Positions 30,168-38,232 of a stretch of DNA of 64,000 bases are shown one piece after another. The stretch lies in NCBI GenBank assembly GCA_035546775.1, contig DASZWD010000058.1, positions 20,547 through 84,546 on the forward strand. The letters are read 5' to 3'. The stretch is from Acidimicrobiales bacterium. GTDB taxonomy: Bacteria > Actinomycetota > Acidimicrobiia > Acidimicrobiales > JACCXE01. The stretch's first letter is position 1. Every line of letters starts with the position of its first letter. Under the pieces are notes generated by a model. That model ran no database searches. It was not told where the DNA came from and worked only from the letters and a program-made list of their open reading frames with translations. The translations under genes and the position numbers were made by a program.

Positions 30168-31661
30168 TCAGACGGCGGTCGGCAGCATCTCGTTGATGGT
30201 CGACAGCACGCCCATCAGGCTGCCACCTTTCTCGATGTAGGCGTCGGCGCCGGCGAGCAGCGCCGGCTGACGCATGCGGGCGCCGTCGAAGCCCGACAAC
30301 ACGATGATCTTGGCGTTCGGCAGCTTGTTGCGGATCACGGGCAGCGCCTCGAGGCCGTCCATCACCGGCATGGCGAGGTCCAGCACGACGACGTCGGGGG
30401 TGAGCTCGTCGGCCAACGCGATTGCCGCTTGGCCGTCGACCGCCTCGCCCACGACCTCGAACGAACCGTCGGCGTTGAACACGCGGCGCAGCAGAACACG
30501 AATGTCGCGCGCGTCGTCGACGAGCAGCACGCGGTGCACCGGCAAGTGCTTCGACCGATCTTCGGCGGCCGGGAGTTCGGGCAGCGCGGGGACGGCGGGA
30601 CGCGCCCGCTCAAGTTCGCCGGCGTCGAAGTCGTTGTCCGTGCCGGCGAGCAAGTCGTTCATCATCAGGCGCGCCGAGGTGACCGTACGTCGCAACGCGG
30701 CGTGGGCCGCTTCCTCGTAGCCCGCTTCGAAGGCGTACAACGCGGCCGACAAGCCCTGCACGACGTTGTCGTTGATCTCGAGGGCGTGCCGGCGCCGCAC
30801 TTCGGCGTCGTGGAGGCGCAGGGCGAACTCGGCGGCACGCTTGCGCTCGGTGATGTCGCGCACGAACGCCGCGACCATCGTGCCCTCGCCGTTGCGCAAC
30901 ACCCCAAGGCTGATGTCGACGGGTACCTCTGATCCGTCCTTGCGCCGGGCGATGACTTCGAGCGCCGTTCCCATCGGCCGAGCCACGGGGCAACCCATGT
31001 AGGCGGCGCGGTGCACGCGGTGCGCCAACCTGAGTCGCTCCGGAATGAGCATCTCGATGTGCTGGCCGATGAGTTCCTCGGGTGCGTACCCGAACAGTTC
31101 TTCGGTGCGCTCGTTGATTTGGTGAATGGCGCCAGCGCGGTCGACAACGATCAGCGCGTCCGGTGACGCCTCGACGAGCGACGCGAAGCGAGCGCTGACG
31201 CGTTGCGCCTCCTCCTCGGCGCGCCGCTGTTCGGTGATGTCGCGGCAGATGCCGTACATCCGTATCGGGTTGCCATCGTCGTCGACCGCGACCTCGCCGT
31301 ACGAGTCGAGAATGCGCACCTCGCCGGTCGGGCGCACGATGCGTTCCTCCATGTGGTACGGCTCGTGGGTCTGGAAGGCGCGCATGTGCACCGCCTTCAC
31401 CTTCTCGCGATCGTCCGGATGGATGAACTCCATGAACTTCTCGTACGACGCGTTGAACGACTGCGGCTCAGTGCCGTAGATCCGGTAGAGCTCGTCACTC
31501 CACGAGTTCGTGTCGTTGACGATGTGCCAGTCGTAACTGCCCATCGAGCCGACGCGTTGCGCCTCGGCCAAACGGGCCTCGTTACGTCGTGACTCTTCGA
31601 GGGCGCGCTCTGTCATCTCCAGCAGCGCCTCGTAGCGATGCTGTTCGTCCTCCACGCTCAC
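30168..31661 (-). CDS. PAS-PAS-degenerate DHp-REC signalling protein
   Basis: 497 residues. A coiled N-terminus is followed by PAS 1 (about 40-145, with a PAC end GICRDITEQ), PAS 2 (155-275, ending FVRDITERK), and a helical hairpin resembling the HisKA_3 dimerisation domain (280-340). The usual His-Asp pair there reads EINDNVVQGL, with N297 in place of the phosphoacceptor. No ATPase domain is present. The C-terminal receiver (375-497) has D428 and K478. It therefore probably senses a signal and dimerises, and is phosphorylated at REC by another kinase. Start taken as the GTG at 31661. Confidence 0.85.
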   Translation of the reverse strand: MSVEDEQHRYEALLEMTERALEESRRNEARLAEAQRVGSMGSYDWHIVNDTNSWSDELYRIYGTEPQSFNASYEKFMEFIHPDDREKVKAVHMRAFQTHEPYHMEERIVRPTGEVRILDSYGEVAVDDDGNPIRMYGICRDITEQRRAEEEAQRVSARFASLVEASPDALIVVDRAGAIHQINERTEELFGYAPEELIGQHIEMLIPERLRLAHRVHRAAYMGCPVARPMGTALEVIARRKDGSEVPVDISLGVLRNGEGTMVAAFVRDITERKRAAEFALRLHDAEVRRRHALEINDNVVQGLSAALYAFEAGYEEAAHAALRRTVTSARLMMNDLLAGTDNDFDAGELERARPAVPALPELPAAEDRSKHLPVHRVLLVDDARDIRVLLRRVFNADGSFEVVGEAVDGQAAIALADELTPDVVVLDLAMPVMDGLEALPVIRNKLPNAKIIVLSGFDGARMRQPALLAGADAYIEKGGSLMGVLSTINEMLPTAV

Positions 31662-31729
31662 ACCAATCGGTCACGCAGAATTCATCGTTAACAACACCCG
31701 CGCAACTTTCTCAACACTGCGCGGAGGCG

Positions 31730-32602
31730 TTACCCCGCTTGGCGTAGGAGATCCTGGAGGTCGGCGACGTCGCTGGCCGCCGGCACCGCCACGTCGACCG
31801 TTTTGCCGAAGTCGTACATCTCTTGCGTGATGCTGAGCGTGCCCTTGAACGGGTTGGTCGCGGCGGCCTGCGCGGACGACAGGCACGGCGGGAGCTTCAA
31901 GTTGGCCGTGTCGACGGTCTGCTTGAAGCGGCGCATGCGCCCGTCGCTGTCGAGCCACACGTCGACGTTCTGCACCGGGTTGGCGTAGAACGACGCCAGT
32001 TGCTGGATCGTCTTCTTCGCGTCGGCCGACGCGTTGTCGGCCACCTTGTTCAGATTGACCTCGACTTGGTAGTGCGTCGTGTTCGTGCCGCGGACCGATT
32101 CATTCCCGGCCGCCGTGACCTTGTCGGCGGCGTCGAGGATGCGCAGTCCCGACGTCGGGTCCCCGGATTGGTTCTTCAGCAGCGCAGTGAAGTCGATGTC
32201 GGGGCACACACTCTTCATGGCCGCACCGACGTCGAGCTTGAGCCAGTGCTTTCCCGTCTCCTGGGCCATCTGCGGGATCTTCATGTACTCGACGAAGGAG
32301 TCGCCGACGTCCATGATCGCTTCGATCGTGCCGGTGCCGCCCGGGATACCGAGCTTGGACGCGTCCACCTCGATCGAGCCCAGGTGGTGGTCGAAGTCGA
32401 AGGCTCCGTCGAAGGACGTATTCGAGAGCGCACCCTGGCCGCCGGCGATGGTCACCGTCATCGCCGCCGTCCGGGCGGACTGCGTTTTGTTCGCCGCCGC
32501 CTGCACGGCTTCGAGCGGTGTCGCCTTGGACCCTCCACCACACGCACCCCCGGCGAGTGCGGCAAACAACAGGACGGCGACCGGTGTCTGGAGTCGGGGC
32601 AT
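31730..32602 (-). CDS. Lipoprotein of the LppX/LprG-like type
   Basis: 290 residues. The signal peptide has lipobox LAGGAC, lipidated Cys at residue 21, followed by a GGGS linker. The mature part has features of the LppX/LprG/LpqN beta-sheet fold (SFDGAFDFDHHLGSIEVD, VDVWLDSDGRMRRFK), proteins that carry lipids across the mycobacterial cell envelope. Lipid binding here is inference. The ATG at 32602 follows TACAGT by 6 bases. Confidence 0.8.
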   Translation of the reverse strand: MPRLQTPVAVLLFAALAGGACGGGSKATPLEAVQAAANKTQSARTAAMTVTIAGGQGALSNTSFDGAFDFDHHLGSIEVDASKLGIPGGTGTIEAIMDVGDSFVEYMKIPQMAQETGKHWLKLDVGAAMKSVCPDIDFTALLKNQSGDPTSGLRILDAADKVTAAGNESVRGTNTTHYQVEVNLNKVADNASADAKKTIQQLASFYANPVQNVDVWLDSDGRMRRFKQTVDTANLKLPPCLSSAQAAATNPFKGTLSITQEMYDFGKTVDVAVPAASDVADLQDLLRQAG

Positions 32603-32608
32603 GTCCGG

Positions 32609-32614
32609 ACTGTA
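32609..32614 (-). promoter_or_regulatory. TANNNT box of the lipoprotein gene
   Basis: TACAGT on the minus strand ends 6 bases before the ATG at 32602. It sits in the 21-base gap after the stop of the upstream phosphoesterase gene. No Shine-Dalgarno is visible. Confidence 0.4.
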
Positions 32615-32623
32615 ACGACCGCT

Positions 32624-34207
32624 TTAGTCGCTCTGCACCGTCTTGAGCAGTTCTGGGCGCGAGTGCAGGAAGCTGTCCTCGAACTTCCAGTCGGTTCGGA
32701 TGCCGAACTTCTCGTACCAGCCGGCCTCGAGAAGCTTCTGGACGCCGCTCGGATCCTTTTCGCCGAACTTGCTGCCACCGGGCAGCGGGTTGTGCGGCAC
32801 CGGGATCGGCGGCAGCGGCCATGACGGCAGACCCGAGATGTGGCCGGCGATCGGGAAGTTCAGCGGGTCAGACGCTTCGGTGTTGATCGTGATGTTGGCG
32901 GTGTCGATCGCCGACTTCCGCCACGCGGTCAACGGCGCGCTGTAGGGGGTGAACGCGTGCTCGGGTTGGAAGCTACGGAAGGCTCCGAAGGCGCGCTCGA
33001 TCGAATTCGTCGCCCGCATGCGCGTCGTCAGGTACGGCAGGTTCCAGTTGTCGGCGATGAACTTGTTGATCGACGTGTGCTCGAACAGTGTGTGGTCGAC
33101 CGCTCCGGCGCGGTGCGTCCAGGGGCTCACGATCATCGACGGGATGCGGAAGCCCAGCTGACCGAAGTCGTCCTCGCCGCCGGGGTCCTTCGGCGTGCCG
33201 CGATCGTCGGCCAGCCGGGGCGGGTCGACGTGGTCGAAGAAGCCGCCCCATTCGTCGTAGGTGATGACGAGCGCGCCCTGGCGGTAATGCCGCGAGTTCA
33301 CGAACGCCTCGGTGATGTCGGACAGGAACGTCTGCCCGAGCCGGAGGTCCGAGTGCGGATGGTCGTCGTTGCCGAACTCGTTCGTGTTGAAGAACGGGTT
33401 GATGAACGAAACGGCCGGCAGCGTGCCGGTCTCACACGCGGCGAAGTAATCGCTGACATGGCGGAGCCGGTTCACGTGCCGCGCGCCCCAGTACGCCAGC
33501 TCCGGCAGGTTGGAGTAGTAACAAGCGGCGCTGACGTTGAAGCGGTCGTAGAGGTCCCACATCGTCGACCACGTCCAACCGAGGGCCCAGTCGTGGTGGC
33601 CCTTAGCGGCGTACTCCGGTGGGGTCTTGTTGTCCTTGAGTCCCCCGGACTGGCTCGAGTGCAGGTAGTACCGGTTCGGTTCGGTCGGACCCAGTAATGA
33701 ACAGTGCCAGCGGTCATAGGTCTGGTACTGCCGGACGAGCTGGGCGAACACCGGCACGTCGACGGCGTCGTAGTAACTGAGGCTGAACTCGTCGTTCTTC
33801 GTCTTGGGATCAAGCCATCCGTTGACGCGTCCGAGGGCGCGCTCGGCGCGACCTCCGTCCCAGCTGTGTGACGGATCGGCGAACCCGCGCCCGTGGAAGT
33901 TCTGCCGACCGTTGGCGCCCCAGTTGGCCGTCGTACGCGTCTGGCCGACGTGGCCCGGGCGCAGATCGGGGAACGTCTGCACCTGACGGCCGTCGAAGGC
34001 CGGGTTCTCCTTGCCGTACCAGCCGAGCAAGTGGTCGACCGATCGGTTCTCCTGCATGACGATCACGATGTGCTTGATCGGCGTGCGTGTGGCGCGCCCG
34101 GGTATGACGCGCTTGATCAGATGAAACGCCGCGTTGTTGTGCACGTGCGTTGCCGCGACGCCCCCAGCGGCAGCCTTCAAGAAAGTCCTGCGGTCCACGC
34201 TCCCCAT
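32624..34207 (-). CDS. Tat-exported phosphoesterase (phospholipase C / acid phosphatase family)
   Basis: 527 residues. Twin-arginine signal MGSVDRRTFLKAAAGG, then the phosphoesterase domain with IKHIVIVMQENRSVDHLLG (catalytic ENRS near residue 54), HPHSD and VITYDEWGGFFDHV metal-ligand regions. Homologues include bacterial phospholipase C and acid phosphatase AcpA; the substrate cannot be chosen from sequence. Exported folded, so it acts outside the membrane. The ATG at 34207 is 7 bases after TACCCT. The open frame continues to 35104 through the next gene in another frame and is not real there. Confidence 0.88.
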   Translation of the reverse strand: MGSVDRRTFLKAAAGGVAATHVHNNAAFHLIKRVIPGRATRTPIKHIVIVMQENRSVDHLLGWYGKENPAFDGRQVQTFPDLRPGHVGQTRTTANWGANGRQNFHGRGFADPSHSWDGGRAERALGRVNGWLDPKTKNDEFSLSYYDAVDVPVFAQLVRQYQTYDRWHCSLLGPTEPNRYYLHSSQSGGLKDNKTPPEYAAKGHHDWALGWTWSTMWDLYDRFNVSAACYYSNLPELAYWGARHVNRLRHVSDYFAACETGTLPAVSFINPFFNTNEFGNDDHPHSDLRLGQTFLSDITEAFVNSRHYRQGALVITYDEWGGFFDHVDPPRLADDRGTPKDPGGEDDFGQLGFRIPSMIVSPWTHRAGAVDHTLFEHTSINKFIADNWNLPYLTTRMRATNSIERAFGAFRSFQPEHAFTPYSAPLTAWRKSAIDTANITINTEASDPLNFPIAGHISGLPSWPLPPIPVPHNPLPGGSKFGEKDPSGVQKLLEAGWYEKFGIRTDWKFEDSFLHSRPELLKTVQSD

Positions 34208-34214
34208 GCAAGCG

Positions 34215-34220
34215 AGGGTA
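34215..34220 (-). promoter_or_regulatory. TANNNT box of the phosphoesterase gene
   Basis: TACCCT on the minus strand ends 7 bases before the ATG at 34207, in the 26-base gap after the metallo-hydrolase stop. Confidence 0.4.
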
Positions 34221-34233
34221 AATGAACTGACGG

Positions 34234-35118
34234 CTAATACGGAATCGCGTCGAGGGAAACTTCGTCGGGACCAACGTCGATGGTCATGCCCTCCCACGCC
34301 GAGGACACGCATTGCTCGCCGTCGCCGCCCCACAACCGGCACGCGTCGTCGTTCAGCAGATCGAGTTCGGCATCGGTGTGGTACGGGTCGTGGTGGAAGA
34401 GCACCAAGTGACCGACTTCGGCCTTTTGGGCGAACGCCACCACGTGCCCGATCGCCGAGTGGCCCCACCCCGCGTGGCGCGGGTATTCGTCGTCGCCGTA
34501 CTGCGCGTCGTGTAGCAACACATCGGCCTCGCGCGCCAGCCCGTGGCCGCTGATCCAGTCGGCAGGTTGTAGCGCGAGATCGAGGCCAGCGATGCCGGGT
34601 TCGTGATCGGGTAAGTACACAATCGACCGGCCCTTCTCCTCGACGCGGTAGCCGACGGTGGGGCCCTGGTGCGTCACCAGCGACGCGCGCACGGTCATGC
34701 CTCCGATCTCGACGGGATCGGTCGGCGCGTCGTGGAACGTGAGTTGGCACGGGATGTCGGCCACGCGCACGGGAAACAGCGGCGGCGACATGTACGTCGC
34801 GATCCGGTCGGCGAGGGGCTGCACCGGCGACGCCGGTCCCCAAACGTGCACCTCGGCGTCGGGCGCAAAGAGCGGCCGGAAGAAGCCGAGCCCTTGCAGG
34901 TGATCCATGTGCAGGTGCGTGAGGAAAACGTGAATTTGCTTCACGCCGTCCTCGACCATCTGCACACCGAGCGGCCGCATGCCAGTGCCAGCGTCGAGGA
35001 CGACCGCTTCGCCACCGGTACCGGTTATCGCGACACACGACGTGTTGCCGCCGTAGCGCATCGTTTCGGGTCCTGGCGCAGCGACCGAGCCCCGGCAGCC
35101 CCACACCCGGGCTCTCAA
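34234..35118 (-). CDS. MBL-fold metallo-hydrolase
   Basis: 294 residues from a TTG at 35118 that overlaps the PAS gene stop as TTGA; a GTG four codons later is the alternative. The metallo-beta-lactamase fold is seen from VWGCRGSVAAPGPE and the metal motif LTHLHMDHLQG near residue 78, with further histidines in VTHQGP and the C-terminal LFHHDPYH. The family includes cyclic-nucleotide phosphodiesterases and RNase Z-like enzymes. A PAS-domain partner translated just upstream and a cyclase gene within 5 kb make a nucleotide-signal role possible but unproven. Confidence 0.85.
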   Translation of the reverse strand: MRARVWGCRGSVAAPGPETMRYGGNTSCVAITGTGGEAVVLDAGTGMRPLGVQMVEDGVKQIHVFLTHLHMDHLQGLGFFRPLFAPDAEVHVWGPASPVQPLADRIATYMSPPLFPVRVADIPCQLTFHDAPTDPVEIGGMTVRASLVTHQGPTVGYRVEEKGRSIVYLPDHEPGIAGLDLALQPADWISGHGLAREADVLLHDAQYGDDEYPRHAGWGHSAIGHVVAFAQKAEVGHLVLFHHDPYHTDAELDLLNDDACRLWGGDGEQCVSSAWEGMTIDVGPDEVSLDAIPY

Positions 35119-35525
35119 GCCTTTGCCTCCCAGAACACGGTGAGCACGCCGTGCATCTCGCCGGTGTGGCCGAACAAGGGATAAGCGGTGATCTCCCACG
35201 CCACCTTGGCCCCGCCGTCGAGCGGCGTCGCCAGCAGCCGGCTGTGCGCCGGCTCGCGCTGGTTGAAGGCGATGCCCGGCGGTGAGTCGCGCTTGCGCAG
35301 CGGCTCGCCGTTGAGGCCCTCGAGGTTGAGCATGTTGCCGAAGTCCGCGGCAGTGACTTGCCCCAACTCGGCGTACGTCTTGCCCAGCATCAGCTCGGCC
35401 GCTTCGTTGAAGAACACGAGCATGCCGTTGGCGTCGATGAGGAACATCGGCGTCGCCAGGTTCGCCGCCAGCTCGCGGGCGAGGATGAGCGGAAGGCTGC
35501 GCGGCGCGCCGTCGGCCTCGGTCAT
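35115..35525 (-). CDS. Stand-alone PAS-domain protein
   Basis: 136 residues, essentially one PAS fold: PMFLIDANGMLVFFNEAAEL, then a LPLDGGAKVAWEI-like strand and EMHGVLTVFWEA. No output domain. It is translationally coupled to the MBL-fold hydrolase, which suggests it regulates or docks with that enzyme. The ATG at 35525 follows TAACCT by 7 bases. Confidence 0.8.
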   Translation of the reverse strand: MTEADGAPRSLPLILARELAANLATPMFLIDANGMLVFFNEAAELMLGKTYAELGQVTAADFGNMLNLEGLNGEPLRKRDSPPGIAFNQREPAHSRLLATPLDGGAKVAWEITAYPLFGHTGEMHGVLTVFWEAKA

Positions 35526-35532
35526 GGAGCGG

Positions 35533-35538
35533 AGGTTA
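35533..35538 (-). promoter_or_regulatory. TANNNT box of the PAS gene
   Basis: TAACCT on the minus strand ends 7 bases before the ATG at 35525. The gap to the divergent SRPBCC gene is 36 bases. Confidence 0.4.
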
Positions 35539-35561
35539 CGTGCCGATGCCAAGCTCGCGCT

Positions 35562-36026
35562 GTGGACCTCGTCACACACAAGACGCTGCAGTTCGCGCGA
35601 CCGCGCGCCGACGTGTGGTCGGCGATGGGTGACGTCGGCTCGTACCAGCGATGGTGGCCGTGGTTACGCAGCTTCGAGGCGCGGGCGCTGGCTTCGGGCG
35701 AGGCGTGGCACTGCACCGTGCGACCGCCTCTCCCCTACACCGTGAAGTTCACCATCGCCTTCGAAGACGTCGTGGCCGAGCGGTACGCGCAGGCCCACGT
35801 GTCAGGCGACGTCGCCGGCGACGCCACGCTCACCCTCGACGACACCGATCTTGGGTGCGTCGTGGTGGTGCGCTCGAATCTGTCGCCGCGCTCGACGTTC
35901 TTGCGCTTGCTCGCCTCGACCTTCCCGCCCGTGGCGCGCTACGGCCACGACTGGGTCTTGTCGACGGGCGCCGACCAATTCGCCATGCGCGCCCTCAATG
36001 CTGATGAGCGGGACACCACCACGTAG
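35562..36026 (+). CDS. SRPBCC-superfamily protein (polyketide cyclase/START-like)
   Basis: 154 residues from a GTG at 35562. The helix-grip opening TLQFARPRADVWSAMGDVGSYQRWWPW is typical of the SRPBCC ligand-binding fold, as are the alternating beta strands with polar ends. Ligand unknown. Its 3' end overlaps the convergent glycosylase gene by 32 bases. Confidence 0.75.
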   Translation: MDLVTHKTLQFARPRADVWSAMGDVGSYQRWWPWLRSFEARALASGEAWHCTVRPPLPYTVKFTIAFEDVVAERYAQAHVSGDVAGDATLTLDDTDLGCVVVVRSNLSPRSTFLRLLASTFPPVARYGHDWVLSTGADQFAMRALNADERDTTT

Positions 36027-36771
36027 TGCGCCCGCCGACGGTGGCCCGCGCCAGCGCCGCCCCGTCTTTCGGGCACCGTCCTCCTGGTTTTCGGTGGGCG
36101 ATCAAGTCGCCGGTGTGTGACCCGCCGCGCTTGTGCAGGTCGCGCAGCGTCGCCTTGAGGTGCTTGAAGAGGGTCTTGATCTCGGGCGGTGCGAGCGACC
36201 GCGCCGGGCGGTCGGGTGCAAGACCGGCGCGCCACAGCGTCTCGTCGGCGATGAGGTTGCCGATGCCGGCGAGGCGGTGCTGCGTCATCAGGCGCGCCTT
36301 GAGCGGCGCGTCGGACGCCAGCACGGCGGTGAAGTCCTTCAGCGACACTGCGTCGGCGTCGTGGCCCATCCGCGCCTCGTGCGGGTCGAGCGACACGCCG
36401 CCGAGGCGGCGCGGGTCGTTTATGACGAGTCGGGATCCGTCGGTGAACGTGAGGGCAAAGCGATCCCACGCCGGGTCCTTGCGCTTGCTCGAATAGATCA
36501 GTTCGTCGACGCCCTCGACTCCGTCGACGATCAGCCGGCCGGTCATGCCGAAGCGCATGCCGATCGTCGGGCCGTCGGTGTCGACCAGCAGCAGCTTGCC
36601 GATGCGTCGCGTGCCGGTGATCGTCTTGCCCTTGAGCACGCGGGCGATCGTGCGCGGGCTGGTCCCGTCCTTGAGATACCAGGCGTCGGGCGCGTGCACT
36701 TTGGCAATCGTGCGCCCGAGCACGCGATCGGCCACGCGCCGGTACGCCTCGATCTCGACCATCTCGGGCAC
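35995..36771 (-). CDS. Fpg/Nei-family DNA glycosylase, atypical zinc finger
   Basis: 258 residues from a GTG at 36771; this start preserves the catalytic N-terminal Pro-Glu (MPEMVEIEAYRR). The H2TH region includes LAGIGNLIADETLWRAGL. At the C-terminus the zinc finger is unusual: CPKDG and CPAH supply only two cysteines where the family has four, so aspartate and histidine may ligate, or zinc may be lost. It probably excises oxidised bases such as 8-oxoguanine, as inferred from the family. Divergent from CBS. Confidence 0.85.
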   Translation of the reverse strand: MPEMVEIEAYRRVADRVLGRTIAKVHAPDAWYLKDGTSPRTIARVLKGKTITGTRRIGKLLLVDTDGPTIGMRFGMTGRLIVDGVEGVDELIYSSKRKDPAWDRFALTFTDGSRLVINDPRRLGGVSLDPHEARMGHDADAVSLKDFTAVLASDAPLKARLMTQHRLAGIGNLIADETLWRAGLAPDRPARSLAPPEIKTLFKHLKATLRDLHKRGGSHTGDLIAHRKPGGRCPKDGAALARATVGGRTTWWCPAHQH

Positions 36772-36846
36772 GTCACCGGTTTAGCCTCTTCGTTGGCGCC
36801 CTACGGGCGCACAACGAGAGGAGCCTCACAGTCTGGACGGCTCGCT

Positions 36847-36852
36847 TACGCT
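36847..36852 (+). promoter_or_regulatory. TANNNT box of the CBS gene
   Basis: TACGCT, embedded in CTCGCTTACGCTCGC, ends 6 bases before the ATG at 36859. The same palindromic context recurs upstream of the DinB gene. Confidence 0.45.
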
Positions 36853-36858
36853 CGCTCT

Positions 36859-38232
36859 ATGGCAGAGATGGAAGTCGCCAACTCGCTGCTCGACCTCGTC
36901 GGTAATACGCCGCTCGTGCGCCTTGACCGTATGGGCAAGGACCTGTCGTGCACCTTGCTGGCCAAGCTCGAGTTCCTGAACGCCGGGGGCAGCGTCAAGG
37001 ACCGACCGGCCGTGGCCATGATCGACGCCGCCGAGCGCGATGGTCGCCTCAAACCGGGCGGGACGATCGTCGAGCCGACGTCGGGCAACACCGGCGTGGG
37101 TCTCGCCATCGTGGCGGCCCGTCGCGGCTATCGCTGCGTGTTCATCATGCCGGACAAGATGGCGCCCGAGAAGATCGCGCTCCTGCGCGCGTACGGCGCC
37201 GAAGTCATCGTGTGCCCGACGGCGGTATCGCCGGAGCATCCCGACAGCTACTACTCCGTGTCCAACCGCTTGGCGAACGAGATCCCCAACGCGTTCAAGC
37301 CGGACCAGTACTCGAATCCGGCGAACCCGCAGTCGCACTTCGAGTCGACCGGCCCCGAGATCTGGCGCCAGACCGCTGGGCGCATCACGCACTTCGTCGC
37401 CGGCATCGGCACCGGCGGCACGATCAGCGGCACGGGCCGTTTCCTCAAGTCGCAGGACGCCAACGTGCAGATCATCGGGGCTGATCCCGAAGGCTCCGTG
37501 TATTCCGGCGGGTCGGGCCGGCCGTATCTCGTCGAAGGCATCGGCGAGGACTTCTGGCCCACGACCTATGACCCGTCGGTGGTCGACCGCGTCGTCATGG
37601 TGAGCGACCGCGACAGCTTCCTCACCGCGCGGCGCGTCACGCGCGAGGAAGGCATCCTCGTGGGCGGCTCGGCCGGCACCGCGGTGTGGGCGGCGGTCCA
37701 AGTGGGCCGTGAGTTGTCGCACGACGACGTGATGGTGGTGCTCATTCCCGACTCGGGGCGCGGCTACCTGTCGAAGCTCTACAACGACGGGTGGATGGCC
37801 GACTTCGGCTTCCTGCGCGCGTCGGGCCAAACCGTCGCCGACGTGCTGGCGCGCAAGGGCCGCGACATCCCCGAACTCGTGCACGTGCACCCGGACGAGA
37901 CGGTCCGCGCCGCCATCGAGATCCTGCGTGAGTTCGGGGTCTCGCAGATGCCGGTGGTGTCGCACGAACCGCCGGTGGTCGCCGCCGAAGTGCGCGGCGC
38001 GGTGCACGAACGCGACCTGCTCGACGCCGCGTTCAAGGACCCGTCGGTGCTCGACGGGCCGCTCGAGAAGGTGATGGGGCCCGCGCTACCGATGCTCGGC
38101 GGCGGCGAGCCCGTCGAGGACGCGGTCGCCGCGCTCGAAGCGTCGTCGGCCATCGTCGTGCTCGACGGCGGGCACCCCGTTGGGATCCTGACGCGCTCGG
38201 ACCTGCTCGAGTTCCTGGTGAATCGCCAATGA
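36859..38232 (+). CDS. Cystathionine beta-synthase
   Basis: Condenses serine and homocysteine to cystathionine, the first step of reverse transsulfuration. 457 residues. The PLP domain has K47 in GGSVKDRPA and phosphate loop SGNTGVGLAI, plus GIGTGGTISGTGRF. Two C-terminal CBS motifs (about 335-455) could bind an adenosyl ligand for regulation. There is no heme-binding N-terminus, as in other bacteria. Its stop overlaps the next start as ATGA, so the two transsulfuration enzymes are coupled. Confidence 0.95.
   Translation: MAEMEVANSLLDLVGNTPLVRLDRMGKDLSCTLLAKLEFLNAGGSVKDRPAVAMIDAAERDGRLKPGGTIVEPTSGNTGVGLAIVAARRGYRCVFIMPDKMAPEKIALLRAYGAEVIVCPTAVSPEHPDSYYSVSNRLANEIPNAFKPDQYSNPANPQSHFESTGPEIWRQTAGRITHFVAGIGTGGTISGTGRFLKSQDANVQIIGADPEGSVYSGGSGRPYLVEGIGEDFWPTTYDPSVVDRVVMVSDRDSFLTARRVTREEGILVGGSAGTAVWAAVQVGRELSHDDVMVVLIPDSGRGYLSKLYNDGWMADFGFLRASGQTVADVLARKGRDIPELVHVHPDETVRAAIEILREFGVSQMPVVSHEPPVVAAEVRGAVHERDLLDAAFKDPSVLDGPLEKVMGPALPMLGGGEPVEDAVAALEASSAIVVLDGGHPVGILTRSDLLEFLVNRQ

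Noticed and set aside
32624..35104. A single 826-codon protein fusing upstream sequence to the phosphoesterase
   Set aside because: The first 299 codons shadow the MBL-fold gene in another frame. The Tat signal MGSVDRRTFLK and the TACCCT box fix the start at 34207.
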